From positions 1-64,000 of the forward strand of contig JANYHL010000033.1 in assembly GCA_025359085.1 (NCBI GenBank): a DNA stretch of 64,000 bases, in the 5' to 3' direction. The first letter of the stretch is position 1; each line of letters opens with the position of its first letter. Positions 9,585 through 19,111 of the stretch are shown here, piece by piece. The position numbers were made by a program, and so were the translations under genes. The notes beneath the pieces were generated by a model. That model saw only the letters and a program-made list of their open reading frames with translations. It was not told the origin of the DNA and made no database searches. This DNA is from Gammaproteobacteria bacterium. GTDB taxonomy: Bacteria; Pseudomonadota; Gammaproteobacteria; Burkholderiales; Burkholderiaceae_C.

Positions 9585-10020
9585 CCCACTCACTCCCCCA
9601 ACCCGGGTTTTTGGGGGCAGAGCCCAAATTCGCCGAGCCGACGGCTCGCCCAAAGGGTGCGGCGCTACGCGCCGCAGCGAAATTGGTGTCTGACCCCAAT
9701 AACCCAAAGAGGGGGGCTTCATGTGGCCGCGTGTTTGAAGGTGGGAAAGGAGACGAGCCGAGGCACGCTGGCCTCAAACTGGCAGCAATCGCATTACGAG
9801 ACCGAGCACTCCCGGCAGATGCTGCGCTGGTTCTTGGCTCAGGCCTGGCATCGAGCGTTGAAATGACTGGATCGGTCTGTTCATAGGTTACCGCCACTTT
9901 GAGGCCAACGCACCATCGAGCGTTCATTTCCCACCGTAAGAAACACGGCCAAATGGGGCGGTTGGCTCCTCTCTTTCGCCCGGCGGGGCGAGAGAGAGGC
10001 GGGGGAGAGTGAGTGGGGAA
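9582..10020. other. Gene-free spacer bounded by an 18-20 bp inverted repeat
   Basis: The 569-base gap between dnaE and yheS has no credible gene. TTCCCCACTCACTCCCCC at 9582-9599 recurs in inverted orientation at 10001-10020 (GGGGGAGAGTGAGTGGGGAA), identical apart from a 2-base indel. Inside lie several small hairpins (GAGCCGACGGCTC, GCGGCGCTACGCGCCGC) and the motif AAATTGGTGTCTGACCCCAAT. The frames listed in the ORF track (9519..9866, 9544..9927, 9611..9886) have no recognisable protein content. It may be a small non-autonomous element or an eroded transposon; that is inference. Confidence 0.5.
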
Positions 10021-10091
10021 AGAACAGGCGTCAGCAAATCGCCAAAAAATTCAAAGTGAAATAACATTCATCCCCGGGCTTACTCGCGTTC

Positions 10092-12047
10092 TCAGTGCGA
10101 GACCGCCGCCGCTTCCACTTGGCCCGACAGCGTCAGCCACTGCTCTTCCAGAATTTGAAGTTCGTCATTGACCAACTTCAGACGGTTGCCCAGCTCGGCA
10201 TAGTCCGATGGCGGTGGCGATTTGGAGAGCAGTCCCTCCAGAGAAGCACCTTCGCCGTTGAGCACCGCCATGCGCGCCTCACACTGTTCGAGCTGGCGCT
10301 TGAGACCGCTCGACGCCACCTTGACCTTCGGTCTAGCCGCTGCGTCGGCCAGTGCTTTGCGCTCGGCCTTGGCGGCGGCGCTGCTGGCCTCTTTGATCGC
10401 TTCGCGCTGGCGTTTGGCTTCGTCGAGCAAATAGCGTTGGTAGTCGTCCAGATCCCCGTCAAAGGGCTCAACGCCGCCGCGCGAAACCATCCAGAACTCG
10501 TCGCAGACGGCGCGCAACAGCGCCCGGTCGTGGCTGACCAGCATCACCGTGCCTTCAAACTCGTTGAGCGCCATCGAGAGGGCTTCGCGCGTGGCCAGAT
10601 CAAGGTGGTTGGTCGGCTCATCGAGCAGCAGGAGATTGGGGCGCTGCCAGACGATCATGCACAGCACCAGGCGCGCTTTTTCGCCGCCGCTCATGCTGCC
10701 CACGGACTGCTTGACCATGTCGCCGCCAAAGTTGAAGGTGCCCAGAAAACTGCGCAGGTCCTGCTCGCGCGTGGCCTGGCAGGCAATCTTGCCCAGCGCC
10801 GTCATGTCCTTGACCATGCGGATCATGTGTTCCAGCGGCGTATCAGCCGGGCGCAGCACGTCGAGCTCCTGCTGCGCAAAATAGCCGATATTGAGGCCCT
10901 TGCCTTCGGTGATTTCGCCCTCCAAGGCCTGCAGCTCGCGCGCGATGGTTTTCACCACCGTTGATTTGCCCTGGCCGTTGGCACCCAGAATACCGATGCG
11001 CTGACCGGCCAGCACCGAGCGGCTGACGTTCTTGACGATCACGGTCGGTGGCGTGCCTGCCGGTGCATCGTCGGGCGGCGGGTAGCCAAAACTCACCCCT
11101 GTCATCGACAGCATCGGGTTGGGCAGGTTGGCGGGCTCCTTGAATTCAAAGGTGAAGTCAGCCTCACTCAACAGGGGTGCAATTTTCTCCATGCGGTCCA
11201 GCGCCTTGACCCGGCTTTGCGCCTGTTTCGCCTTGCTGGCCTTGGCCTTGAAGCGGTCAATAAACTTCTTCAGGTGGGCAATCTTGTCCTGCTGCTTGGC
11301 AAACGCGTTTTGTTGCAGGTTCATCTGCTCGGCCCGCATGTCCTCGAACTTGCTGTAGTTGCCGCCGTAGCGCATTAATTTGGCCGCGTCGATGTGCAGC
11401 GTGACGTTGGTCACGGCGTCCAGAAACTCGCGGTCGTGGCTGATCACGATCATCGTGCCTTCGTACTTTTTGAGCCAGGCCTCCAGCCAGACCAGGGCGT
11501 CCAGATCCAGGTGGTTGGTCGGTTCGTCCAGCAGCAGCAGGTCACTCGGGCACATCAGCGCGCGCGCCAGTTGCAGGCGCATGCGCCAGCCGCCGGAGAA
11601 GCTGTTGACCGGGTTGGTGAGCTCGGTGGTCTTGAAGCCCAGGCCCAGGATCAGCGCCTGCGCGCGCGCCGGGGCGTCGTGCGAACCCGCATCCTGCAGC
11701 GCCATGTAGGCGTGTGCCATGCGGTCGTAATCGTCGGTGGCCTCCGAAGCCGTGACTTCCTGTTGCGCCGCTAAGAGCGTGGTGTCGCCATCGACCACAT
11801 AGTCGGTGGCGCTTTGCTCGGTCTCCGGCATGTCCTGCGCGACCTGGCCCATGCGCCATTGGCTGGGAAGGAAGTATTCGCCGCCGTCTTCGTGCAGCGT
11901 GCCGTTGAGCAGCGCAAACAGCGAGGACTTGCCCGCGCCATTGCGTCCGACCAGGCCGACTTTTTCGCCGGGGTTGAGGGTGACGGAGGCGCCGTCAAGC
12001 AGCACTTTGGCGCCGCGGCGCAGGGTAACGTTTTTTAGAGTGATCAT
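10092..12047 (-). CDS. yheS: ABC-F family ATPase, YheS-like
   Basis: 651 residues with two ATP-binding cassettes and no membrane domain. Cassette 1 has Walker A GLVGRNGAGKSS, signature NSFSGGWRMRLQLARAL and Walker B LLLLDEPTNHLDLDALVWLEAWL. The inter-domain linker is FIDRFKAKASKAKQAQSRVKALDRMEKI. Cassette 2 has Walker A GILGANGQGKST, signature GSMSGGEKARLVL and DEPTNHLDLATRE. The C-terminus is a Lys/Ala/Glu-rich coiled coil (about 540-640). The sequence follows E. coli YheS closely throughout. ABC-F proteins of this type act on the ribosome; the exact role of YheS is not well defined. It is not in an obvious operon. Confidence 0.93.
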   Translation of the reverse strand: MITLKNVTLRRGAKVLLDGASVTLNPGEKVGLVGRNGAGKSSLFALLNGTLHEDGGEYFLPSQWRMGQVAQDMPETEQSATDYVVDGDTTLLAAQQEVTASEATDDYDRMAHAYMALQDAGSHDAPARAQALILGLGFKTTELTNPVNSFSGGWRMRLQLARALMCPSDLLLLDEPTNHLDLDALVWLEAWLKKYEGTMIVISHDREFLDAVTNVTLHIDAAKLMRYGGNYSKFEDMRAEQMNLQQNAFAKQQDKIAHLKKFIDRFKAKASKAKQAQSRVKALDRMEKIAPLLSEADFTFEFKEPANLPNPMLSMTGVSFGYPPPDDAPAGTPPTVIVKNVSRSVLAGQRIGILGANGQGKSTVVKTIARELQALEGEITEGKGLNIGYFAQQELDVLRPADTPLEHMIRMVKDMTALGKIACQATREQDLRSFLGTFNFGGDMVKQSVGSMSGGEKARLVLCMIVWQRPNLLLLDEPTNHLDLATREALSMALNEFEGTVMLVSHDRALLRAVCDEFWMVSRGGVEPFDGDLDDYQRYLLDEAKRQREAIKEASSAAAKAERKALADAAARPKVKVASSGLKRQLEQCEARMAVLNGEGASLEGLLSKSPPPSDYAELGNRLKLVNDELQILEEQWLTLSGQVEAAAVSH

Positions 12048-12109
12048 GGTTGGCAGTTGCTATTTTCTTAAAAATTCGTTGTGGCAAGTGGTGGTGGGCT
12101 GGAGCACGA

Positions 12110-12173
12110 ATTGCTGCGAAGCTCCGTGTCCCCCGGCCTTCGGCCTCCACCTTTACCTACGCTTCGCAGCAAT
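12110..12173. repeat. 13-bp inverted repeat in yheS-prmB spacer
   Basis: ATTGCTGCGAAGC (12110-12122) pairs exactly with GCTTCGCAGCAAT (12161-12173), enclosing a second small hairpin GGCCTTCGGCC. The 269-base spacer 12048-12316 otherwise contains no gene that I can support. The structure lies upstream of yheS and downstream of prmB, so it could be a bidirectional RNA structure or a remnant of a palindromic element. There is no clear T run. Confidence 0.4.
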
Positions 12174-12316
12174 CCGTACTCCTGCTGCGCGGAGGGTGCG
12201 GGTGCGTGTGAAGAAATCCAATACGGGTTTCCACTATTCAAGAAGCCAGACGGGTTGGGTGAGTGGCGCAGTGAGGTCAAGGAGAAGCCCGGAACGGGCG
12301 GAGGACACGAACGGAG

Positions 12317-13252
12317 TCACCCGCCCAGCCCGTTTGGCTTCGGTGCAGGCCAATGCGTCAAAAGTGATTCGCGTGTCAGCAGCAGCACCTGGTCTTCACC
12401 GGCGCTGGTTTCCAGCCAGATCGCTTCCAGCTTGGGGAAGGCCGCTTCAAAGTGCTGGCGCTCGTTGCCAATCTCCAGCACCAGCACAGCGTGCTCGTTC
12501 ATGTGCTGCGCCGCCTCACGCATGAGCGTGCGGATGAAGTCCATGCCGTCCTGGCCGCCCGCGCGGTTGCCGTCGAGCGCCAGAGCCGGTTCGGTGTGAA
12601 ATTCAGAGGGCAGCTCGGCCATGCTCTGGGCATTGACGTAAGGCGGGTTGCACACAATCAGGTCGTAGCGGCCCGGCAGGCGGGCAAAACCGTCTGACTC
12701 GACCAGGGTGATGCGCCCGCCCAAGCCGTGCTTGTCGACGTTGATGCGGGCCACCGCCAGCGCATCCGCCGAGAGGTCAGCGGCATCCACCGTCACGTCC
12801 GGGTAAGCCAGGGCCGCCAGCACCGCCAGACTGCCGTTGCCGGTACAGAGGTCAAGCACCGCGTGCGTGGCGTCGCTGAGCCAGTAGTCCAGGGCCCCGT
12901 CCACCAGCAACTCGGCGATGAAAGAGCGGGGCACGATGGCGCGCTCATCCACATAGAACGGCACGCCCATCAGCCAGGCCTCCTGCGTCAGGTAGGCGGC
13001 AGGCTGGCGGGATATGATGCGTGCTTCCAAAAGTGTAGCTACCTGCGCTTGTTCCACGGGGGCTACCGGCCGATTGGCTATAAATTCTGGCTCGTCCGTC
13101 GCGCCATCAAGTGGTGTGTCGAGCGGCAGGCCGAGCTGCCACAGCACCAGCCAGGCGGCTTCGTCAAATGCGTTGTCCGTGCCGTGGCCAAAGGCCACAC
13201 CGGCTTCGGTGAGCTGGGCCGCCGCCGCTTCAATCAGTTCCAGCACCGTCAT
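12317..13252 (-). CDS. prmB: 50S ribosomal protein L3 glutamine methyltransferase
   Basis: 311 residues. It methylates the side-chain amide of a glutamine in ribosomal protein L3 using S-adenosylmethionine. The N-terminal helical domain includes [20 protein letters not shown]. The Rossmann methyltransferase fold has [17 protein letters not shown] and the substrate-gripping motif [12 protein letters not shown]. Compared with E. coli PrmB it carries roughly ten extra residues between the N-terminal domain and the [10 protein letters not shown] strand. These residues ([21 protein letters not shown], about 57-77) are encoded by a dispersed repeat read in frame. The start overlaps the dapE stop by 4 bp. 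Confidence 0.94.
   Translation of the reverse strand: MTVLELIEAAAAQLTEAGVAFGHGTDNAFDEAAWLVLWQLGLPLDTPLDGATDEPEFIANRPVAPVEQAQVATLLEARIISRQPAAYLTQEAWLMGVPFYVDERAIVPRSFIAELLVDGALDYWLSDATHAVLDLCTGNGSLAVLAALAYPDVTVDAADLSADALAVARINVDKHGLGGRITLVESDGFARLPGRYDLIVCNPPYVNAQSMAELPSEFHTEPALALDGNRAGGQDGMDFIRTLMREAAQHMNEHAVLVLEIGNERQHFEAAFPKLEAIWLETSAGEDQVLLLTRESLLTHWPAPKPNGLGG
13026..13089 (-). repeat. Dispersed repeat, copy 2, in frame inside prmB
   Basis: On the minus strand the bases read AATTTATAGCCAATCGGCCGG, TAGCCCCCGTGGAACAAGCGC and AGGTAGCTACACTTTTGG. These match the intergenic copy at 50651-50722 (AATTTATAATAAATGGGCCGC, TAGCCCCCGTGTCATATGCGC, AAGCAGCTATTAAAAATATAG). The copy is translated as part of prmB without a frameshift, in the stop-free frame of the element. 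Confidence 0.82.
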
Positions 13253-14424
13253 GCTGCTGGCCCCGCACTCAGGTTCTCCAGCACGCGCCGGTAAATGTTT
13301 TTCAGCGGCTCGATGTCAGCGATGTTGATGTGTTCGTCGATCTTGTGGATGCTGGCATTGGGCGGGCCGAACTCAATCACCTGCGGGCAAATTTTGGCGA
13401 TAAAGCGGCCGTCGCTGGTGCCGCCGGTGGTGGACAGGACGGTGGTCAGGCCGGTTTCTTGTTTGATGGCGTCAACCACCGCGTCCACCAGCGTGCCGGG
13501 CTCGGTCAGGAACGGCGTGCCGCCGAGCGTCCACGCCAGATCGTAGTCCAGCTCGTGGCGCTCCAGCACGGCGGCCAGCCGGGTCTGCAGCGACTCGGGT
13601 GTGGATTCGGTGGAAAAGCGGAAGTTAAAGTCAATCACCACGGCACCCGGAATCACATTGCTGGCGCCGGTGCCGCTGTGGATGTTGCTGATTTGCCAGG
13701 TGGTGGGCTGGAAGAACGCGTTGCCGTGATCCCATTCGATGCCGACCAACTCGGCCAACGCCGGGGCGAGCAGATGGATCGGGTTTTTGGCCAGGTGCGG
13801 GTAGGCGATATGGCCTTGCACGCCTTTCACCGTCAGGCGGGCGCTCAAGGTGCCGCGGCGACCGTTCTTGATCATGTCGCCGGTGCGCTCCAGCGACGTG
13901 GGCTCACCGACGATGCAGTAATCGATGCGTTCGCCGCGCGCCTGCAGCGCTTCACAGACTTTGACCGTGCCGTCCAGCGCCGGGCCTTCTTCGTCGCTGG
14001 TGAGCAGAAAGCCCACGCTCAAGGCGGTGTCAGGCTGCGCCGCCAAAAATTCTTCGACCGCCACGATGAACGCGGCCAGCGAGGTCTTCATGTCGGCCGC
14101 CCCGCGACCATACAGCTTGCCCTCCAGCTGGGTCGGCGTGAAGGGTTGGCAGCGCCATTGCTGCGCCGGGCCGCTCGGCACGACGTCGGTGTGACCGGCA
14201 AATACAATTAATTTAGTAGCTGCTTGCGTAGACGGGTCGGGGGCTGCGGGTCGTTTTGCCCATAAATTTGTGACGCGCGCATCGGCCGGACCGCTGCTGA
14301 TGGTTTCACAACAGAAGCCCAGCGGGGCGAGCCGCGCCGCGATGATTTGCTGGCAGCCGGCATCATCGGGCGTGAGCGAGGGGCGGGCGATCAGTTGTTC
14401 GGCCAGGTGCAGAGTTTTGGGCAT
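13249..14424 (-). CDS. dapE: Succinyl-diaminopimelate desuccinylase
   Basis: 391 residues. A zinc-dependent M20 amidase that releases succinate from N-succinyl-LL-diaminopimelate in lysine/peptidoglycan synthesis. The metal ligands and catalytic residues are visible: [11 protein letters not shown] (His, Asp), GRGAADMK (Asp), LTSDEEGPA (catalytic Glu and metal Glu), IVGEPTS and ASIHKIDE (C-terminal His). Between NLWA and FAGHTD it has about nine residues more than E. coli DapE; this segment ([18 protein letters not shown]) is encoded by a dispersed repeat. It lies in the dapC-dapD-pilU-dapE-prmB run. Confidence 0.96.
   Translation of the reverse strand: MPKTLHLAEQLIARPSLTPDDAGCQQIIAARLAPLGFCCETISSGPADARVTNLWAKRPAAPDPSTQAATKLIVFAGHTDVVPSGPAQQWRCQPFTPTQLEGKLYGRGAADMKTSLAAFIVAVEEFLAAQPDTALSVGFLLTSDEEGPALDGTVKVCEALQARGERIDYCIVGEPTSLERTGDMIKNGRRGTLSARLTVKGVQGHIAYPHLAKNPIHLLAPALAELVGIEWDHGNAFFQPTTWQISNIHSGTGASNVIPGAVVIDFNFRFSTESTPESLQTRLAAVLERHELDYDLAWTLGGTPFLTEPGTLVDAVVDAIKQETGLTTVLSTTGGTSDGRFIAKICPQVIEFGPPNASIHKIDEHINIADIEPLKNIYRRVLENLSAGPAA
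14201..14270 (-). repeat. Dispersed repeat, copy 3, in frame inside dapE
   Basis: The minus strand has CAAATTTATGGGC, CGCAGCCCCCGACCCGTCTACGC and AAGCAGCTACTAAATTAATTG, which lines up with the intergenic copies at 34821-34888 and 50651-50722. It is read in the same stop-free frame as the prmB copy and inserts a Pro/Ala/Gln-rich loop just before the first zinc-binding motif. Confidence 0.85.
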
Positions 14425-14442
14425 CAGCTTTAGCGTTGGGGT

Positions 14443-15639
14443 TTAGAACGCGTGCGTCACGTCGAGCGTTATTTCGGTGAAGGAGGGTTGATCATCCGGG
14501 TCTTCGGCGGCTTCGGACGCTGGGGTCTGGGCGTTGAAGTTGTTTTGCAGGCGCCACATCAAATTGGTAGGCGAGTCCGAGTTGATCAGGCCTTCTTTGC
14601 GGTCCACCACGCCTTCCATGATCAGGCGTGCGATGTCTTGCTCAAAGGTCTGGCCGCCTTCGGCCATCGACTTTTCCATGGCTTCCTTGACGCCGGAGAA
14701 ATCGCCTTTTTCAATCATTTCAGCCACCAGAGTGGTGTTGAGCATGATTTCCACGGCCGGGATGCGTCCACCGGCGGTGGTGCGCAGCAGACGTTGCGAC
14801 ACGATCGCCTTGAGCGATGCCGACAGATCGGCGAGCATGGTTTCTCGGACCTCGACCGGGTAAAAACTCAGAATCCGGTTCAACGCCTGGGCGCTGTTGT
14901 TGGCGTGCAGTGTGGCCAGGCACAAATGCCCGGTCTGGGCGTAGGCAATCGCCGCCGACATGGTTTCGCGGTCGCGGATTTCGCCAATCATGATCACATC
15001 AGGCGCCTGGCGCAGGGCGTTCTTCAGGGCGATCTGGGTCGATTGGGTGTCGATGCCGACCTCGCGCTGGTTGACCACCGAGCGCTTGTTGTGAAACAGA
15101 TACTCCAGCGGGTCTTCAATCGTGAGAATGTGGCCGGTGGCGTTGGTGTTGCGGTGGTCAATGATGGCGGCCATGGTGGTGCTTTTACCCGCCCCCGTGG
15201 CGCCCACCATCAGCAGCAGGCCGCGTTTTTCCATGATCAACTGACTCAGAATCATTGGCACGCCCAAGGAGTCGAGCGGCGGAATGTCAACCGAGATGTA
15301 GCGGATCACCGCCGCGATCGAGCCGCGCTGGCGCATCGCGCTGATGCGAAAGCGGCCCACGCCCGGCAGCGACCAGCCCATATTGAGTTCATTCAACTCA
15401 TCAAGCTCTTCAAGGCGATTGGGTGGCAGTATCTCTGCCAGCAAATTGCGCGGTGCGTCGGGCGGCAGCTGCTGGCTGTTGATCGGCACGCACTGGCCGT
15501 TGATGCGGATCAGGGCCGGTGAGTGGGCCGACAAATAGACGTCTGAGGCCTTTTTCTCGCCCATCAGGCGAAGAATTCGCTCCATGGTGCCAGAGGTGCC
15601 TGGCGTAGCATTGGGTGCGGTTGGTGCATTGGTTGCCAT
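14443..15639 (-). CDS. PilT/PilU-type pilus retraction ATPase
   Basis: 398 residues of the type IV pilus retraction ATPase family. It has an N-terminal PAS-like domain (LRLMGEKKASDVYLSAHSPALIRINGQCVPI), Walker A GATGAGKSTT, the Asp box LTIEDPLEYLF, Walker B DVIMIGEIRDRETM and His box TGHLCLATLHANN. The C-terminal EGLINSDSPTNLMWRLQNNF is the PilU-like ending rather than PilT. It lies 41 bp downstream of dapD, in the same direction and between lysine-biosynthesis genes, away from any other pilus gene in the window. Retraction accessory function is inferred from family. Confidence 0.88.
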   Translation of the reverse strand: MATNAPTAPNATPGTSGTMERILRLMGEKKASDVYLSAHSPALIRINGQCVPINSQQLPPDAPRNLLAEILPPNRLEELDELNELNMGWSLPGVGRFRISAMRQRGSIAAVIRYISVDIPPLDSLGVPMILSQLIMEKRGLLLMVGATGAGKSTTMAAIIDHRNTNATGHILTIEDPLEYLFHNKRSVVNQREVGIDTQSTQIALKNALRQAPDVIMIGEIRDRETMSAAIAYAQTGHLCLATLHANNSAQALNRILSFYPVEVRETMLADLSASLKAIVSQRLLRTTAGGRIPAVEIMLNTTLVAEMIEKGDFSGVKEAMEKSMAEGGQTFEQDIARLIMEGVVDRKEGLINSDSPTNLMWRLQNNFNAQTPASEAAEDPDDQPSFTEITLDVTHAF

Positions 15640-15680
15640 GCTGAAACCCTGGTCGGTAGGCGTGCGTGGAGAGAGAAAAA

Positions 15681-16505
15681 TCAGTCGCGCAGCAAGTCGT
15701 TCAAGCTGGTTTTGGACCGTGTCTGTGCGTCCACCCGCTTCACGATGATCGCGGCATAGAGGCTGTATTTGCCCCCGTTCTTGGGCAGGCTGCCGCTGAT
15801 GACGACGGAACCACTGGGGATGCGGCCATAGCTCACGGTATCAGAAGCGCGGTCGTAAATGGGGGTGCTTTGCCCGAGGTAAACCCCCATCGAGATGACC
15901 GAGTTTTCTTCCACAATCACGCCTTCAACCACCTCGGAGCGGGCACCGATGAAGCAGTTGTCCTCGATGATGGTGGGGCCCGCCTGCATCGGCTCCAACA
16001 CGCCGCCAATACCGACGCCCCCGCTCAGGTGGACGTGCTTGCCGATCTGGGCGCAGGAGCCCACGGTGGCCCAGGTGTCGACCATCGTGCCTTCATCGAC
16101 ATACGCGCCAATATTGACGTAGGACGGCATCAGGATCACGCCCTTGCCGACAAAACTGCCGCGCCGCGCAACCGCCGGCGGCACCACGCGCACGCCCGAC
16201 GCTTTCATGGCTTCTTCATCGAGGTGGGCAAATTTGGTCGGAACCTTGTCATAAAAGCCCAGGTCCCCGGCCTTCATGAGTTGGTTGTCGGTGAGGCGAA
16301 AGCTCAGCAGCACGGCTTTTTTGATCCACTGGTGGGTGGTCCATTGGCCCACGCTCGCGCGGGTGGCGACGCGCAAGCGCCCGGCGTTGAGGTCGGAGAT
16401 GACGTGTTCGACCGCATCAAGCACTTCTTTGGGGGCCGCGCTGCTGGACAAGCTGGCACGGTCTTCCCAGGCGGCGTCGATGATGGATTGCAATTGTTGC
16501 GTCAT
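15681..16505 (-). CDS. dapD: Tetrahydrodipicolinate N-succinyltransferase
   Basis: 274 residues from the start [18 protein letters not shown]. The ORF-track start 29 codons earlier lies inside dapC and is not used; GAGAAG precedes the chosen ATG by about 9 bases. The enzyme transfers succinyl from succinyl-CoA to tetrahydrodipicolinate. The left-handed beta-helix hexapeptide repeats are clear ([25 protein letters not shown]…[35 protein letters not shown]). It is followed by the pilus ATPase and dapE, and preceded by dapC with a 35-base gap. Confidence 0.96.
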   Translation of the reverse strand: MTQQLQSIIDAAWEDRASLSSSAAPKEVLDAVEHVISDLNAGRLRVATRASVGQWTTHQWIKKAVLLSFRLTDNQLMKAGDLGFYDKVPTKFAHLDEEAMKASGVRVVPPAVARRGSFVGKGVILMPSYVNIGAYVDEGTMVDTWATVGSCAQIGKHVHLSGGVGIGGVLEPMQAGPTIIEDNCFIGARSEVVEGVIVEENSVISMGVYLGQSTPIYDRASDTVSYGRIPSGSVVISGSLPKNGGKYSLYAAIIVKRVDAQTRSKTSLNDLLRD

Positions 16506-16540
16506 GAATGTTCTTCTCGGGAGACGAAACCGCTTCGGTT

Positions 16541-17770
16541 TCAGGTTCTGGACTTGATAAATTGCGCGATGCGCAGGGCGGCTTCCACACATTCGGCGGT
16601 TTCAGCCACCAGCGCCATGCGAATTCGCCCGGCCCCGGGGTTGCTGCCGTGGAAGTCACGCGCCACATAGGACCCGGGTAAAACCGTCACATTGTAAAGA
16701 GCGAACAAGTCGCGGGCAAAGTCGGTGTCCTTGCCCTTCACTTTGGCCCATAAATAAAAGCCGGCGTCAGGCAGTGCCACCTCCAGCACCTCGGCCAGCA
16801 AGGGAGTGACCTGGGCAAATTTGCTGCGGTACAGCGCGCGGTTTTCCACCACATGATGCTCATCGCGCCAGGCCGCCGTGCTGGCGGCTTGCACCACCGG
16901 GCTCATGGCGCAGCCGTGGTAAGTGCGGTATAGCAAAAACGGCTGGATGATGGCGGCGTCGCCCGCCACAAAACCACTTCGCATGCCGGGCACATTGCTG
17001 CGCTTGGACAGGCTGGTGAGTGAAATCAGATTTTTGAAGTCCAAGCGGCCGAGTTGCGCTGCGGCCTGCAGGCCGCCCAGCGGCGGTCCGCCCTGGGCGT
17101 CGTCGCGGAAATAGATCTCGCTGTAGCACTCGTCGGAGCCGATGACAAAACCATGCTGGTCGCTTAGCTCGAACAGCATTTGCCACTCGGACAAAGACAT
17201 CACCGCACCGGTCGGGTTGCCCGGTGAGCAGACGATCAGCAACTGGGTGCGCGCCCACACGGTGGCCGGCACGCTGGCCCAGTCAGGGGCAAAGTTGCGC
17301 GCCGGATCGCTGGCCACGTAGTAGGGCTCGGCACCGGCCAGCAGCGTGGCGCCTTCGTAGATTTGGTAAAACGGGTTGGGGCAAACCACCAACGGTTTTT
17401 TACCACCGGGCTGGCTGGCGCCGGGGTTGACCACGGCTTGGGTTAGCGCAAACAGCGCCTCGCGCGAGCCGTTCACCGGCAGCATTTGCGTCGCCGGGTC
17501 AACTTGGATCGCGTAGCGCTGGTGCAGCCAGTGGGCAAAGGCGTCGCGCAGCGCGGGCTCGCCCTGCGTGGCGGGGTAGCTGGCCAGGCCACTGGGCGTG
17601 CGCCCAATGGCCGCGATCATCGCTTGTTGGATGAAGGCGGGGGTGGCGTGTTTGGGTTCACCCAGCCCGAGGCTGATCGGCCGCAGGGCGGGATTGGGGG
17701 TGATGCCAGAGAGAAGTTGCCGCAGCCGCTCAAACGGGTAGGGTTGCAAAAGAGTGAGCAGTGGATTCAT
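16541..17770 (-). CDS. dapC: N-succinyldiaminopimelate aminotransferase
   Basis: 409-residue fold-type I PLP aminotransferase. It makes N-succinyl-LL-diaminopimelate from the succinylated keto acid, between DapD and DapE. Visible motifs are [14 protein letters not shown] near the N-terminus, [23 protein letters not shown] and the PLP-lysine segment [18 protein letters not shown], with the C-terminal substrate arginine in AGRIRMALV. Clustering with dapD and dapE supports DapC over a generic aspartate aminotransferase. Confidence 0.93.
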   Translation of the reverse strand: MNPLLTLLQPYPFERLRQLLSGITPNPALRPISLGLGEPKHATPAFIQQAMIAAIGRTPSGLASYPATQGEPALRDAFAHWLHQRYAIQVDPATQMLPVNGSREALFALTQAVVNPGASQPGGKKPLVVCPNPFYQIYEGATLLAGAEPYYVASDPARNFAPDWASVPATVWARTQLLIVCSPGNPTGAVMSLSEWQMLFELSDQHGFVIGSDECYSEIYFRDDAQGGPPLGGLQAAAQLGRLDFKNLISLTSLSKRSNVPGMRSGFVAGDAAIIQPFLLYRTYHGCAMSPVVQAASTAAWRDEHHVVENRALYRSKFAQVTPLLAEVLEVALPDAGFYLWAKVKGKDTDFARDLFALYNVTVLPGSYVARDFHGSNPGAGRIRMALVAETAECVEAALRIAQFIKSRT

Positions 17771-17840
17771 GGGCAGCGATTATCGGTGCCTGGGGCGCGG
17801 GCCGACCTGCCAAACCACCCACAGGTCGAGCAAGAACAGA

Positions 17841-18032
17841 TTATTTTTTGGCTTTTTTGCGCGCTGGCGCTGACTTGGCGGCTGATTTTGCGGCTGGTTT
17901 GGCCACGGACTTGGCGGCGGGTTTGACTCCGGACGCCTTGGGGACGTCACCGATCACGGTTTTAACCGGGCAAATTTTGAAGATCGGGCATTTCTTGCAT
18001 CCGATGGCGATTGCAATGGGGCAAATAGTCAT
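17841..18032 (-). CDS. Small Cys-cluster protein with Ala/Lys/Pro tail
   Basis: 63 residues. The N-terminal third carries four cysteines in the pattern C-x7-C-x2-C-x5-C (MTICPIAIAIGCKKCPIFKICP). The rest is a basic histone-H1-like tail of Lys, Ala, Pro and Ser. AGGA lies about 8 bases before the ATG, which supports expression. The Cys group could bind a metal or iron-sulfur cluster, and the tail could bind nucleic acid. I do not recognise a named family. It sits between dapC and the malonyl transacylase gene, all on the minus strand. Confidence 0.6.
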   Translation of the reverse strand: MTICPIAIAIGCKKCPIFKICPVKTVIGDVPKASGVKPAAKSVAKPAAKSAAKSAPARKKAKK

Positions 18033-18125
18033 TTTTATTTCCTGGGGGGTGCTTGCGCTAATCTTTGCAGTATGCCCTGCGCGCGCCCAGAATCGATGCC
18101 GCTCTAAGGGGAGCGACTCTAATAG

Positions 18126-19079
18126 CTAAGCCGTTTTTTCCATCACCCGCAGGAACGTCTCCAGAGTTTCAATATTCTCGACATTCAGGCAGCGGACTTG
18201 GATGCCCCGCTGCAGCGCGGTCATCTGGTTGTAGCTCGTCAACGAATGTTTGGGGCCAATCTCGACAAAGGTGTCAACGCCGTCGTCGAGCATGGTGTTG
18301 ACGCTGTCCTCCCAGCGCACCGGTTTGTAAACATGTTCTTTGAGCAATTGACGGATGTCGTCGTTGTCGTTCAAGTACTGCGCGGTGACGTTGCTGACCA
18401 CTTTTTTGCGCAAACGCCCCATCGGGAGGGTCTGCAGCAATTCATACAACTGCTGGCCCGCGCCTTGCAGCAAGCTGGTGTGGAACGGGCCGCTGACGTT
18501 GAGGAAAGTGGTTGCCGTCGCCCCGCGCAAGGTAGCGAGTTCGGCGGCTCGTTCCACCGCCGCCGAGTAGCCGGCCACGATGATTTGCCGGGGGCAGTTG
18601 AAGTTGGAGCATTCGATCAAGCCCAGAGCGCTTGCATCGGTCACGATTTGTTGCACCAGGGGCCGGTCCAGTCCGGTGATCCAGCACATCTTGCCCAGGC
18701 CCTGGGGCACGGCGTTTTGCATGAACATGCCGCGCTGCTGCACCAGCTTGACGCTGTCTTCAAAGCGCAAGACCCCGGCATAGACCAGGGCCGCGTACTC
18801 GCCCAAACTGAATCCGGCCGTCACCTGGGCGGCAAAGCCATAGCTTTCGACCACTTTCAAGAGGGCAAGCGACGTGGTGTGGATGGTGGGCTGGGCGTTT
18901 TCTGTTTTGAGCAGTTCAGACTCCGGTCCGGCGCGACAGAGTTGGCGGATGTCCATGCCCATGACCTCGTTAGCCTGCTCAAAGACGGCCGCGGCCTGGG
19001 CGTAGCGGTCGGCCAACGCCATCCCCATGCCGACATAGTGGGTGCCTTGTCCAGGAAATACAAATGCGAATTTGTTCAT
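18126..19079 (-). CDS. Malonyl-CoA:ACP transacylase paralogue
   Basis: 317 residues of the FabD-like acyltransferase fold. The opening is FVFPGQGTHYVGMG, the catalytic serine lies in TAGFSLGEYAALVYAG, the malonate-carboxylate arginine in VQQRGMFMQNAV, and the catalytic histidine in VSGPFHTSLLQGAG. It has GFSLG where FabD has GHSLG. It is not next to fab genes; it directly follows malonyl-CoA decarboxylase (32 bp), so it probably belongs to a malonyl-handling pair rather than to general fatty-acid synthesis. Confidence 0.85.
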   Translation of the reverse strand: MNKFAFVFPGQGTHYVGMGMALADRYAQAAAVFEQANEVMGMDIRQLCRAGPESELLKTENAQPTIHTTSLALLKVVESYGFAAQVTAGFSLGEYAALVYAGVLRFEDSVKLVQQRGMFMQNAVPQGLGKMCWITGLDRPLVQQIVTDASALGLIECSNFNCPRQIIVAGYSAAVERAAELATLRGATATTFLNVSGPFHTSLLQGAGQQLYELLQTLPMGRLRKKVVSNVTAQYLNDNDDIRQLLKEHVYKPVRWEDSVNTMLDDGVDTFVEIGPKHSLTSYNQMTALQRGIQVRCLNVENIETLETFLRVMEKTA

Positions 19080-19111
19080 GCTTTATTTTGACAAATGACC
19101 CGAGCCTAGCT

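Noticed and set aside
9519-9927. Three overlapping ORFs in the dnaE-yheS spacer
   Set aside because: The translations have no recognisable domain, cross the dispersed repeat and hairpins, and conflict with each other.
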